A stretch of DNA of 64,000 nucleotides from Carnobacterium mobile DSM 4848 (GTDB taxonomy: Bacteria > Bacillota > Bacilli > Lactobacillales > Carnobacteriaceae), in contig NZ_JQMR01000001.1 of assembly GCF_000744825.1 (NCBI RefSeq), forward strand, positions 806,001-870,000, written 5' to 3'. Positions 26,082 through 34,801 of this stretch are shown here, one piece after another (position 1 is the first letter of the stretch; each line of letters opens with the position of its first letter). Both the position numbers and the translations under genes were made by a program. The notes beneath the pieces are model-generated. The model had not been told where the DNA came from and made no database searches. It was given only the letters and a program-made list of their open reading frames with translations.

Positions 26082-27403
26082 TCAATAACTTGAGTATCTT
26101 GTTTGGGCAGACGCATACAGTTGGGATAAATCTTTTAATCCCCACTTTATGAGTCTGTCTTTTGTTATAGCTGTATGAATAATGTGGTTTTTGGATGTTC
26201 TCCAGTACCCTTTTCGAGAAGCAGCTAATTTTAATGCGTCATCATGTTGGATACCATATCTTTTTAACATAGTATAACGTGTTTTAACTTTCTTCCATCG
26301 TTTCCAGATAAGTTGCCGAAGCCTGTGGTTTAACCAGGATTGTGTTTCTGCTATAAAGGTTTTCATATAACTGATACCATAATAATTAATCCAACCAACG
26401 GTAACTTGATTAATCTCTTTTACAATGTTCAGGAAAGTTCCTGGTCGTTTACGACTAGTTAGTTTTTGAAGTTTGTCTTTGAATCTTCGTTGTGCCGACT
26501 TAGCAGGTCGGCATCCAACTTTCCCATGTGGTTCATAATATGGAATCCTAAAAACTTCGCTTTTGTTGGAGTGGTCACCTTGCTTTTCTTTTGATTTACT
26601 GTTAGTCGTAAATCTTTTTCTATATACTCAGTAACACTCTCCATGACTCTTTCACCAGCACGCTGACTTTTAACATAGATAACGAAATCATCCGCGTAAC
26701 GAATAAATTTATGCCCTCTTCTTTCTAGTTCTCGATCTAGTTGGTTTAGATATACATTTGCGAGTAAAGGTGACAGTGGGCCACCTTGCGGTGCCCCCTT
26801 ATCTGTTTCGATATAGATATCTTTATCTAATATCCCAGAGCGAAGAAATTTCCAGATTAACTTTAATACAACTTTATCTTGGATAAATTCTTCTAAATAG
26901 GCTCTAAGCTTTTGATGGTGGATGGTATCGAAATAACTTTTCAAATCGCAATCGACCACTATTCTATACCCTTCTTCATAATATTCTTCCGCTTTTTGTA
27001 TGGCTTGATGGGCACTTTTACCTTTACGGAAACCAAAACTATTATTTGAAAAATAGGGGTCAATCATTGGGTCGATAACTTGCAAAATAGCTTGTTGAAC
27101 AACTCTATCAAGTACACTTGGAATACCTAAATAACGTTTAGAACCATCTGGTTTTGGTATGGGCACTCTTCGAACAGGTTGAGGTTTATACGTACCGTCC
27201 TTTAGTTTCTGTACTAACGTTGGGTAATATTTCTTCATATGGTCCTCTAGCTCTTCGACCGTGATACCATCTTGTTCTTTCATCTCCATGCTGTCACTAC
27301 TACGCGCTCTTACATACTCTTTCGCTTCCAGCTTGTCCCTTTGTAAGAAGCCATCTTTTCGGTCTTTACCACGATGTTTTCTGCGATTTTGTAGTGACTT
27401 CAC
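26082..27403 (-). pseudogene. Group II intron reverse transcriptase/maturase, split by a -1 frame change
   Basis: First frame, 27403-26459: RT fingers and palm, with VPIPKPDGSKRYLGIP, SFGFRKGKSAH, GAPQGGPLSPLLANVYL and the catalytic RYADDFVIY. Second frame, entered at about 26519 and ending at 26082: the maturase (X) domain KVGCRPAKSAQRRFKDKL ... VGWINYYGISYM. A single -1 shift at a GGGAAAG heptamer joins them into about 440 residues, the normal size. Without it the product is 314 residues and lacks the X domain. The stretch before ITVEELEDHM also seems to lack the usual block ending NKGAxGxDG, so an in-frame deletion is possible. The GTG at 27403 overlaps an AGGAGGTG site, so the true start is unclear. 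It may be a pseudogene, a programmed frameshift gene, or carry a sequence error. Confidence 0.85.
26493..26525 (-). other. Candidate -1 programmed ribosomal frameshift signal
   Basis: On the minus strand the heptamer G GGA AAG (26525-26519) is in the X XXY YYZ phase relative to the RT frame. Five bases later comes a perfect 7-bp hairpin TGCCGAC / GTCGGCA (26513-26507 with 26499-26493, seven-base loop). A -1 slip here produces exactly the frame of the downstream maturase domain. The geometry is that of known bacterial IS frameshift sites. A simple loss of one G from GGGG would look the same, so function is unproven. Confidence 0.5.
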
Positions 27404-27790
27404 CTCCTTGTTTCTTCAAGATTATTATTGTTCTGCCCTTCAGAGAACGGCGTTCTCCTACTATGGCATCTGCTGACTTCTCACTATTCGTTGTTACTAC
27501 GGTGTTTGCCGCTAGTGAGACCTCCCCGGGTAAGAATGATAACCTTCCACTCATGTCACTGCCTCATTTACTGTAGGAGATTCGTGCAGTATAGGACTTC
27601 ACTTTATTTGGCAAGCTCGTCCATCTCCAGTCAGCCTTGTATGAGATTTCTGTTCGTCAGTGCGAGTGTTTGCGTCCAGCTTCCTTCAGATTCCTCCTCA
27701 CGGGGGACACCCTTGCTATTCGCTAACAGTTCCTACTGCAAAGCCTGTAGTGGACTTTCACCACCAAGTTATCACCCATGCCGGGCGCAC

Positions 27791-28015
27791 CAAAAAAACT
27801 CCGCCCCTAAAAAGGGACGAAGTTTTTCGTGGTACCACCCAAGTTTAGAAAATAGCAACCTATTTTCTCTCAAGTAATGGATAACGGTCATTACCCGGCT
27901 AATTTTACTCCATCTTTCAAATTAGCACTCTTGGAGGATCTTACAATAAAAGGGACTGTTAGACTTCCACCATTTTCTAACTCGCTAAAAAGTTTTTTAT
28001 TGTTTTCTGTTCCAA
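27791..28015 (-). promoter_or_regulatory. T-box leader of ileS (tRNA-Ile-sensing) with terminator
   Basis: The T-box core GGGTGGTACCACG lies at 27841-27829 on the minus strand. It is followed by a terminator hairpin AAACTTCGTCCCT / AGGGGCGGAGTTT with a T7 tail ending at about 27792. In Stem I, ACAATAAAA (about 28003-27995) pairs with TTTTATTGT (about 27951-27943), and the isoleucine codon ATC at 27939-27937 follows at the specifier position. The pairing and codon assignment were made by eye. The target gene ileS lies 1.86 kb downstream, past the intron. Confidence 0.92.
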
Positions 28016-28023
28016 TCATTGTT

Positions 28024-28689
28024 TTACGCGTTTGGTAATTCTATTGCAGGCATTGTACCTTCTGTAGGTTGTTCTTCAGCTGCAGAATCAGTAGCATTTT
28101 CTTGAGCAGTCGTTGTTTCTTCTCGTTCTTCTTCGATTAACTGTTCATTTTCTTCATGGCCTTCTTTTTGTTCTAAACTAGAAAGCATCTCTTTTAATGT
28201 AGGGATCGCCAAAGCTTCATCTTGTGAAGGTTTTAAAATGTCTTCCCATTCTTCGTTTTTAACCATTTCTAATTGAGATTCGATCATCAGTTGTAACCGT
28301 TGTTTAAAGACTCTGCTTTGTTTTCTCAATTCATCGGTCTCAGTTGTAATCTTTTTTGCTTTAACGACAGCTTCATCCAACAAGCGATCAGCATTTTTCT
28401 CAGCTTCTAACCTGATCAATTCTGCTTCTTTTGCAGCATTTTCTTTCAAGCGATCTGCAGCATCTTGAGCTACAATTATAGACTTATTTAACGCATCTTG
28501 CAAATTATTATAATGAGTTACTTTTTCTTCAGAAAATTTTAGATTTTTTTCTAATTCACGATTTTCTTTAAGAACCATTTCATAGTCTTTAATAATTTGA
28601 TCCAAATAATCATTCACTTCATCTTGATCATAACCACGCATCTTGACAGGGAACTCTTTATTATGTATATCTAAAGGAGTTAACACCAT
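28024..28689 (-). CDS. divIVA: Cell division initiation protein DivIVA
   Basis: Polar and septal scaffold that binds negatively curved membrane and recruits division and wall proteins. The 221-residue sequence has the N-terminal membrane-binding DivIVA domain (LTPLDIHNKEFPVKMRGYDQDEVNDYLDQIIKDYE, residues 3-37), a long coiled coil to about 165, and an acidic, probably unstructured tail rich in E, T and A. ATG at 28689 with GGAGGTG upstream; a site-less ATG lies five codons earlier. Last gene of the ylm block, directly before the ileS T-box as in Bacillus. Confidence 0.95.
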   Translation of the reverse strand: MVLTPLDIHNKEFPVKMRGYDQDEVNDYLDQIIKDYEMVLKENRELEKNLKFSEEKVTHYNNLQDALNKSIIVAQDAADRLKENAAKEAELIRLEAEKNADRLLDEAVVKAKKITTETDELRKQSRVFKQRLQLMIESQLEMVKNEEWEDILKPSQDEALAIPTLKEMLSSLEQKEGHEENEQLIEEEREETTTAQENATDSAAEEQPTEGTMPAIELPNA

Positions 28690-28748
28690 TGAAGACACCT
28701 CCATTATCTTATTTTTTTACAAGTTGTTGCTGAAAATGACTCATACAT

Positions 28749-29531
28749 TTACTTATGCAGTATACCGAATTGTACGCGCCATTTGTCTTTTTTAGTTTTT
28801 CCTGCAATTTCTTTTACTTGCAATCTTCCAAAGCCCCGCACTGAAACAATATCTAATAAACCCAATTCAAAATCTGGCCGCGTTAGTTCTGCCCAATTTA
28901 ATTTGATTTTACCTGATTCAATCATTTGTTTTGCTCTTTGCCGGGATATTTTAAATAGACTAGCAATAACCGTATCTAAACGCATAGAAGAAACTGTTTC
29001 TTGAACAATTGTCCAACTGTCAATAGGTACTAAAATATCAAGATATGTTTTTTCTTCCATCCGTATAGAAACATTTCCTATTTTTTCTATTTGGTTTCCA
29101 ATAAAATTCTTCATATTATTCTCTATAAAAAATTGCCATCTTTCTCCGTCGGATATAATATCGCCAAAATGGTTTCTTTTCAGGCCAGTTGATAACAAGG
29201 TCCCCAACACTTTTCCATGTGATAATTTGGCAAATTTAACAGGATAACGGATTTCAAATAATGCAATATCAAAATCATCTTGTTTCGGTATAAAATACTC
29301 AGGACAGATATACACTCTAATTCGTTCAGCGGCTTCATAGCCGCCGAATGAATAGATTTTTATACCGCTTCTTTTTCCTACGATTGTCTCAAGTATATAT
29401 ACTTGTCTTGGGTCTAAAAAATTGGTGAGATAAGGGGTGTACTGGTCTTCACATTCTTGTACCCAATCGGTCACTTGATCAATAAAAGGACGTTCTTCTT
29501 TTCTAAAGTGTTGGTAAACATTCTCTATCAT
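28749..29531 (-). CDS. ylmH: YlmH, S4-domain RNA-binding protein
   Basis: RNA-binding protein of the division-cluster ylm group; B. subtilis YlmH has been linked to rescue of stalled 50S-peptidyl-tRNA complexes. The 260-residue protein has an N-terminal alpha-beta domain (IENVYQHFRKEERPFIDQV) and a C-terminal S4 domain at about 183-245 (LDTVIASLFKISRQRAKQMIESGKIKLNW). Length is normal. It lies 16 bases after ylmG and 59 bases before divIVA. Confidence 0.92.
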   Translation of the reverse strand: MIENVYQHFRKEERPFIDQVTDWVQECEDQYTPYLTNFLDPRQVYILETIVGKRSGIKIYSFGGYEAAERIRVYICPEYFIPKQDDFDIALFEIRYPVKFAKLSHGKVLGTLLSTGLKRNHFGDIISDGERWQFFIENNMKNFIGNQIEKIGNVSIRMEEKTYLDILVPIDSWTIVQETVSSMRLDTVIASLFKISRQRAKQMIESGKIKLNWAELTRPDFELGLLDIVSVRGFGRLQVKEIAGKTKKDKWRVQFGILHK

Positions 29532-29547
29532 CAGAAAACCTCCTTGT

Positions 29548-29841
29548 TCAAAAGCCCATCAATAATCTCAATATTATTTGAAAGAGAGAATACAATCCTC
29601 TTTGTGCTAAGTTCAATACAAAGATACCCACAATTCCTGAAACACTGATCATTCCGATTGGTGGAATGATTCTCCTAAAAAAACCTAAATAAGGTTCGCA
29701 AATACGAGTCAAGATTTGACCAAATTTAGATTGATAAGCTCCAGGAAGCCAAGACATCAAAATATATATAACAAGGAGCGTCGAATAAATTTGAATTAAT
29801 TTTGTTAGAATCACATATAAACCAGAAATAATAGTAAACAC
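29548..29841 (-). CDS. ylmG: YlmG (YggT family) membrane protein
   Basis: Small membrane protein of the division cluster, implicated in envelope or nucleoid organisation in bacteria and chloroplasts. The 97-residue sequence has two hydrophobic segments (about 5-27 and 62-82) around the family motif LMSWLPGAYQSKFGQILTRICEPYLGFFRRIIPPIG. Order and length are as usual. Function is not biochemically defined. Confidence 0.92.
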   Translation of the reverse strand: MFTIISGLYVILTKLIQIYSTLLVIYILMSWLPGAYQSKFGQILTRICEPYLGFFRRIIPPIGMISVSGIVGIFVLNLAQRGLYSLFQIILRLLMGF

Positions 29842-29861
29842 TTTTAGGCTATTCCTCTTTT

Positions 29862-30353
29862 CTAATATAAATCTTTTTCTCTCATTATATCTGTTAATGC
29901 TCCATCAATGCTGACATTTTTTGGAGTGCATAAAAAGATTTCATTTCCTATACGTTGGATGTCTCCATCTAATGCATAAACCGTCCCGGTCAAAAAGTCT
30001 ACAATTCTCTTTGCCTGTTCTTCATCCATACGGACAAAATTTAAAACGACTGATTGATCATTTAACAAGATATTTGCAATTTCTTGTACTTCTGAATAAA
30101 CCCGTGGTTCAAAAATGGTTATTTTAGACTGTTGTTGTGTAGGGTGCTGATTAATTGATACAACCTTATTACTTTTAGCCTGCTCACGTCTTGTATTGAT
30201 TATGGGAGCCGCTGTTGCATCAATATTTCGTTGCTTATTAGATTTAGAAGAAACAGGGATGCCTGTTTCTTTCGAAGGGTTCATCTCGTTGTCGTTTATT
30301 TCTTCCTCTTCATCTAAACCAAAAAAACGATTAAAATTATTCATCATTCCCAT
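29862..30353 (-). CDS. sepF: Cell division protein SepF
   Basis: FtsZ-associated protein that anchors FtsZ to the membrane through an N-terminal amphipathic helix and shapes the septum. The start MGMMNNFNRFFGLDEEEE is the membrane-binding helix followed by an acidic linker. The conserved globular domain spans about 78-160 with FEPRVYSEVQEIANILLNDQSVVLNF and LDGDIQRIGNEIFLCTP. ATG at 30353 has GAGGAGAGG upstream; an open extension of seven codons lacks a site. Length 163 is normal. Confidence 0.94.
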   Translation of the reverse strand: MGMMNNFNRFFGLDEEEEINDNEMNPSKETGIPVSSKSNKQRNIDATAAPIINTRREQAKSNKVVSINQHPTQQQSKITIFEPRVYSEVQEIANILLNDQSVVLNFVRMDEEQAKRIVDFLTGTVYALDGDIQRIGNEIFLCTPKNVSIDGALTDIMREKDLY

Positions 30354-30397
30354 TTTAATCCTCTCCTCAATCAAGCAAATTTTTCTAACCCTTTATG

Positions 30398-31075
30398 CTA
30401 CTCTTTAAACAACGTTGTTCCTACTCTGATAAACGTTGCTCCTTCTTCGACAGCGATTTGAAAGTCTCCGCTCATCCCCATGCTAAGTTCCGTACATGGA
30501 GCATAACTTAAAGCTTTTTCTGCTATTTTCTGTTGGTATTCTTTTAACGTTGCAAAAATATGACGTATTCTGGTTTTATCATCTGTTAATGGCGCCATTG
30601 TCATCAAACCAATGATTTTAATTTTAGGGTAGTCAGCTAGCTGCTGAATAAACTCTTCTATCTCATCTGGCTTTATCCCGCTTTTTGACATTTCCCCGCT
30701 TACGTTTACTTGGAGAAAACAAGAAATAATTGTTTCAGCTCTTTTTTCGATTTCCTTTGCTAACGATAGACGATCCAATGAATGTAAGTAATCAATCTGA
30801 TTGATTACACTTTTCACTTTTCTAGTCTGCAAATTCCCAATAAAGTGCCACGTAATTTTTTCTTTACCAATTATTTCTTGTTTTTCGATTAATCCTTCAG
30901 GCCGGTTTTCGGCTAATTGGTGAAAACCTTCTTGAAGGATCGCTTTTGTTAATTCAGCAGAAACATTTTTAGTAACAGCAACGACTTCCACACTTGATCT
31001 TTCGCGATGTGCTTTTTCAAGCGACTCGTTTAATTTTTTTTCAAACTGAAGAACATTTTCATGAACATTTACCAT
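30398..31075 (-). CDS. ylmE: YggS/YlmE-family PLP homeostasis protein
   Basis: Pyridoxal-phosphate-binding protein (alanine-racemase-like barrel, no known catalytic activity) that keeps PLP and amino-acid pools balanced. PLP lysine is in VVAVTKNVSAEL near residue 36. Further landmarks are WHFIGNLQTRKVK, LQVNVSGEMSKSGI and SMGMSGDFQIAVEEGATFIRVG, the phosphate-binding end. Length 225 is normal. It lies four bases after ftsZ and 44 before sepF. ylmD, which often precedes ylmE, is absent. Confidence 0.94.
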   Translation of the reverse strand: MVNVHENVLQFEKKLNESLEKAHRERSSVEVVAVTKNVSAELTKAILQEGFHQLAENRPEGLIEKQEIIGKEKITWHFIGNLQTRKVKSVINQIDYLHSLDRLSLAKEIEKRAETIISCFLQVNVSGEMSKSGIKPDEIEEFIQQLADYPKIKIIGLMTMAPLTDDKTRIRHIFATLKEYQQKIAEKALSYAPCTELSMGMSGDFQIAVEEGATFIRVGTTLFKE

Positions 31076-31079
31076 ACTG

Positions 31080-32348
31080 TTATTTACGACGTCTTCTAAA
31101 GAATGGTGGAGTATCTAGATTATCATCCTCGTTACTCTGTGTTCTTTCTTGATTTTCTTCACGTTTGAAAACATCAAATTCTGGCTTGTCTTTTTCAAAA
31201 GTTGAATCATTTTGGTTATTAGGAATATGTTGATCGCGGACATTAGGCTCGCGGCGGATATCCCAATCGCCAAAAGGATCTTTTGAAGCATGTGGTTGTG
31301 CAGCTGATCCCGAATTTTTTCTTCTTTGAGATTCGTTTCCTTCTGAACTGCGATTGCGGCCAGTAGTTTGTGTACGGCCTTCTTTTGTTTTTGTAGTATC
31401 AATACCAGTAGCAATGACCGTTACTATAACTTCGTCACCTAGATTTTCATTAATGGATGTTCCAAAAATAATGTTTACTTCTGTTGTAGAAGCTGAAGAA
31501 ACAATATCTGAAGCATCTTGCGCTTCGAATAAAGTCAAATCAGATCCGCCGGTAATATTTAATAAAACCGATTCCGCTCCATCAATAGATACTTCTAATA
31601 GTGGAGACGAAATAGCTTTTTTAGTAGCTTCTGCTGTTCTATTTTCACCACTAGCCATTCCAATTCCCATCAATGCAGAACCTTGATTTTCCATAACCGT
31701 TTTAACATCTGCAAAATCTAAGTTTACGTATCCTGGAGCAGTGATCAAATCAGAGATTCCTTGTACCCCTTGACGTAATACATTGTCTGCTTCATGAAAA
31801 GCTTCCAACATTGGCGTCTTTTTATCAACAATTTCCAATAAGCGGTTATTAGAGATAATAACCAGTGTATCAACGTGCTCTTTCATTTGAGCAACACCTT
31901 CAGCTGCAAAACGACCACGTTTCGGACCTTCAAAAGTAAACGGACGCGTAATAACTCCTACTGTTAAAGCACCTTGCTCTTTTGCGATACGAGCCACAAT
32001 AGCTGCTGCACCAGTACCAGTTCCTCCGCCCATACCAGCCGTTACAAAAATCATATCGGCACCACGCAAAGCTTCAGCAATTTGTTCTTCGCTTTCTTCT
32101 GCAGCTTTACGTCCAATTTCTGGATTTGCACCTGCGCCTAAACCACGTGTTAATTTTGGTCCTAATTGGATTTTCACTTCTGCATTTGATCCTGCAAGTG
32201 CTTGAATATCTGTATTGGCTACGATAAACTCTACACCTTTAACACCTTCATCAATCATACGGTTGACGGCATTGTTTCCCGCTCCGCCCACACCGATCAC
32301 TTTAATTATTGCCCCATTAGCTGGATTTGTATCGAACTCTAATTCCAT
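31080..32348 (-). CDS. ftsZ: Cell division protein FtsZ
   Basis: Tubulin-like GTPase that forms the Z ring. The 422-residue protein has the N-terminal nucleotide-binding domain ([17 protein letters not shown]; the tubulin signature GGGTGTGAA near 107-115), the T7 catalytic loop ([11 protein letters not shown]) and an unusually polar linker of about 90 residues rich in Q, N, R and E. The terminal peptide [12 protein letters not shown] binds FtsA, SepF and EzrA. ATG at 32348 with GGAGGAA upstream. It follows ftsA by 33 bases. Confidence 0.98.
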   Translation of the reverse strand: MELEFDTNPANGAIIKVIGVGGAGNNAVNRMIDEGVKGVEFIVANTDIQALAGSNAEVKIQLGPKLTRGLGAGANPEIGRKAAEESEEQIAEALRGADMIFVTAGMGGGTGTGAAAIVARIAKEQGALTVGVITRPFTFEGPKRGRFAAEGVAQMKEHVDTLVIISNNRLLEIVDKKTPMLEAFHEADNVLRQGVQGISDLITAPGYVNLDFADVKTVMENQGSALMGIGMASGENRTAEATKKAISSPLLEVSIDGAESVLLNITGGSDLTLFEAQDASDIVSSASTTEVNIIFGTSINENLGDEVIVTVIATGIDTTKTKEGRTQTTGRNRSSEGNESQRRKNSGSAAQPHASKDPFGDWDIRREPNVRDQHIPNNQNDSTFEKDKPEFDVFKREENQERTQSNEDDNLDTPPFFRRRRK

Positions 32349-32381
32349 TCTATTTCCTCCTACTTGCACTTTTTAGTGGTA

Positions 32382-33710
32382 TTAATCGAAAAAATTAGAA
32401 AAGAAGCTTTTGGCTTTGTATGAGAATGTATCTTCTTTTCTTTTGGCTGTTTTCTTTGGTTCATCCGCTGCTTCAACTTGATTTTTATCATAATCTAAAT
32501 CTGTTAGATGCGAATCATGAGCCGAACCAGCTTCAATCTGCTGGTTTTTAGTAACAGAATGTCCTTTTACAATTTGGTTGATTTCATCTAAATGTGCTTC
32601 ATAATGAACTAATCCAATACCTGTTGTAAAAGTTGGGTACCGCATCCCCATTTGATCAGGAATATATAGTTTAACATTGATTTCAAAGATATCTTCTGCT
32701 AAATCAACGACTCCCGGTAATGCGGCAGCTCCGCCTGTCAATATAATGCCTCCTGGCAAGTCACGAGCTTCAATAAAATCTAATTCTTTTTTTATTTTTT
32801 CAAAAATTTGAACTAAGCGGGCTTCGATAATTTCTGATAGGTATTGTTCGTCTACTTTTATAGGCTTGCTTTGTCCAACAACATCTACTGGAAACTCTTC
32901 ATCCGGAGAAGTTTCTTCTGGCAAAGCATATCCATAATCGCGTTTGATTCTTTCAGCACTTTCAAGTGACGTATTTAAAACAACAGAAATATCTTTTGTT
33001 ACATATTCTCCGCCTTCTTGATTAACATATGCAAATTTCAATTGATTATCGTGCATAACCGATACGGTGGTTTGACCGCCTCCCATATCAATTAAAATAG
33101 TGCCGAAATCGCGTTCTCCGTCTGTCATCGCTATGCTGCTTGCTGCTAACGGCTGGAGAACGATATCTTGAATATGCAATCCTGCTTTTTCAACACATCT
33201 TTTTGTATTATGAAGAATGGTTTTCGGCCCAGTGATCATCGTTGCGTGCATTTCTAATCGAACACCGATCATCCCCCGTGGATCTTTTATTCCATCGAAT
33301 CCATCTACTAAGAATTCTTCCGGGAAAACAGCAAGGATTTCACGTTCAGGCGGTACCGATTTTACCATAGCAGCTGCTAGAACACTTTCTACATCTTCTT
33401 CAGTGATTTCATGGTTGTCTCCTGCGACAGCAATCATGCCATGGCACGGTTCTATTTCAATATTGTTGCTTGGAATACCCACAACAACATTACGGATGTC
33501 CACGTTTGCCTTTTGTTCAGCTTGTTTAATGGCTTTATTGATTGAGTCAACTGTTTTGTCAATATCTATTATAATGCCGCGACTCAGGCCTTCTGATTTT
33601 TCATTTCCTACTCCAATAATATTCATTTCACCATTAATAAATTCAGCAACAACTACTTTTATTGAAGTGGTTCCAATATCCAGACTTACGTACATTCCTG
33701 TATTTCTCAT
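32382..33710 (-). CDS. ftsA: Cell division protein FtsA
   Basis: Actin-like membrane tether of the Z ring. The 442-residue sequence has the actin-type phosphate loops (VSLDIGTTSIKVV near residue 8; FGTILIDMGGGQTTVSV near 205), the adenosine motif GGIILTGGAAALPG, and a C-terminal amphipathic membrane-targeting helix (YKAKSFFSNFFD) after a charged linker. ATG at 33710 has AAGGAGG nine bases upstream; a nearby out-of-frame ATG is ignored. A gap of about 160 bases precedes it, so an additional promoter is possible. Confidence 0.97.
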   Translation of the reverse strand: MRNTGMYVSLDIGTTSIKVVVAEFINGEMNIIGVGNEKSEGLSRGIIIDIDKTVDSINKAIKQAEQKANVDIRNVVVGIPSNNIEIEPCHGMIAVAGDNHEITEEDVESVLAAAMVKSVPPEREILAVFPEEFLVDGFDGIKDPRGMIGVRLEMHATMITGPKTILHNTKRCVEKAGLHIQDIVLQPLAASSIAMTDGERDFGTILIDMGGGQTTVSVMHDNQLKFAYVNQEGGEYVTKDISVVLNTSLESAERIKRDYGYALPEETSPDEEFPVDVVGQSKPIKVDEQYLSEIIEARLVQIFEKIKKELDFIEARDLPGGIILTGGAAALPGVVDLAEDIFEINVKLYIPDQMGMRYPTFTTGIGLVHYEAHLDEINQIVKGHSVTKNQQIEAGSAHDSHLTDLDYDKNQVEAADEPKKTAKRKEDTFSYKAKSFFSNFFD

Positions 33711-33871
33711 TCATTGAAACCTCCTTATGCTTCATTTTCAGTTTAAATTTTATATTTGTCCTTCTTCTTTACCATAGACATGTTTAATTTTACCATATCA
33801 GTTCTCAATTTACGAAGCTTTTAATAGAATTTCTCTATTATTATCGGGCTTTTTATTTCTTAGTTTTGATA

Positions 33872-34777
33872 TTATTCTTTATTATTTGCTGATTCTGTAT
33901 TTTCTTTTGGAGATTCTGATTCAAAAGGCATGAAATAAATACCTACTTCAATATTGATAACCCCTTTTTCTTCCCCTATTTTTTCCACTATATCAGGGTA
34001 ATAGACCATTTTTTCCGCAAAAGACAGAATGGAAGCCACTACTTGATTGCCATCATTCATATAAAGTGTGATTAAATAATCATCTGTTTTGCTCGGGGTA
34101 TATTCAATTTCAGAGATACTGTTATGAATGTTCTCGTTCAACACTTGATATTGTTCCAGCATCTTATTGAGTGCTTTTCCTTCTTTAAAATTAACGAAAA
34201 TTGGCGGATTGCCAATGGATATTTTTCTACTTTCGTTTACAATTTTTCCATTTGAAAGAATATTGTAGTACTCGTCCCCTTTTTCCAAGTAGGCTACGGT
34301 CTTATATTCTGAAACCACTAATTCGTAAGAATTTATGCTATTAAATTTTAGTTTCATTGATTTCACTTGAGGCAATTGTTTTTTTACAGTTGTTTCTATT
34401 TTATTTCTCGAAAAAAAAGTTTCCCATAATGAATCTCCAGAACGTATCTGACTGGCATCAATAACAGCTTGATCGGTAACTTCTTTGGTTCCCGAAACAG
34501 AAACTTGGTCAACTTTACTTAAAGGTGTAATAAAATACACGACTATCAAAATTGCAAATGAAAATAAAAAAAGTAGCGAAACCAAGCGGCGATACATCTT
34601 TTTTCGTCGCTTCTCTTTTAATTTTGGAAGTTTATCTTCCAAAGAATAATCTTTTCCTTCGGATTGTCCCGCTCTTTTGTAGTTGTTTTTCTTTAAAGAT
34701 TCGTTTTCTTTTCCAACAGAAGATAATTGCGCAGGCAATTTTTTCTTCTTATTAAAGGTTTTCCGTTCATCTGCCAT
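33872..34777 (-). CDS. divIB: Cell division protein DivIB (FtsQ)
   Basis: Bitopic divisome protein that works with FtsL and DivIC to activate septal wall synthesis. The 301-residue protein has a 60-residue basic cytoplasmic tail, a single transmembrane helix at about 65-83, a POTRA domain starting at SKVDQVSVSGTKEVTDQAV, and a beta domain with an acidic C-terminal tail (SESPKENTESANN). Length and order are typical. It lies 25 bases after murG. Confidence 0.94.
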   Translation of the reverse strand: MADERKTFNKKKKLPAQLSSVGKENESLKKNNYKRAGQSEGKDYSLEDKLPKLKEKRRKKMYRRLVSLLFLFSFAILIVVYFITPLSKVDQVSVSGTKEVTDQAVIDASQIRSGDSLWETFFSRNKIETTVKKQLPQVKSMKLKFNSINSYELVVSEYKTVAYLEKGDEYYNILSNGKIVNESRKISIGNPPIFVNFKEGKALNKMLEQYQVLNENIHNSISEIEYTPSKTDDYLITLYMNDGNQVVASILSFAEKMVYYPDIVEKIGEEKGVINIEVGIYFMPFESESPKENTESANNKE

Positions 34778-34801
34778 GCGCTAATCCTCCTCGTACTGTT
34801 A

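Larger units (their letters stand above)
26014..27790 (-). mobile_element. Group II intron with RT ORF, inserted after the ileS T-box terminator
   Basis: On the minus strand the element begins GTGCGCCCGGCATGGGTG (from 27790), a classic group II intron 5' end. It ends with domain V (TTGAACCGCCGTATACC ... GGTACGTACGGTGGTGTGAGAGG, about 26090-26042) and a domain VI hairpin (GGAACCGTAAGGTTCC with CCTACTCG). The 3' end near 26014 is placed by analogy and could be off by a few bases. It begins one or two bases after the T run of the T-box terminator; insertion right behind a terminator hairpin is the habit of class C introns. The encoded RT is in two frames. Confidence 0.9.

Noticed and set aside
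27366-27877. Several frames on both strands in the 5' part of the group II intron
   Set aside because: They cover the structured ribozyme domains, lack sites and resemble no protein; the RNA structure explains the conservation.
31354-31686. 110-codon frame antisense to ftsZ, and similar long antisense frames over ftsA, ileS and yqeH
   Set aside because: They mirror the codon bias of the real genes on the other strand and have no independent signals.
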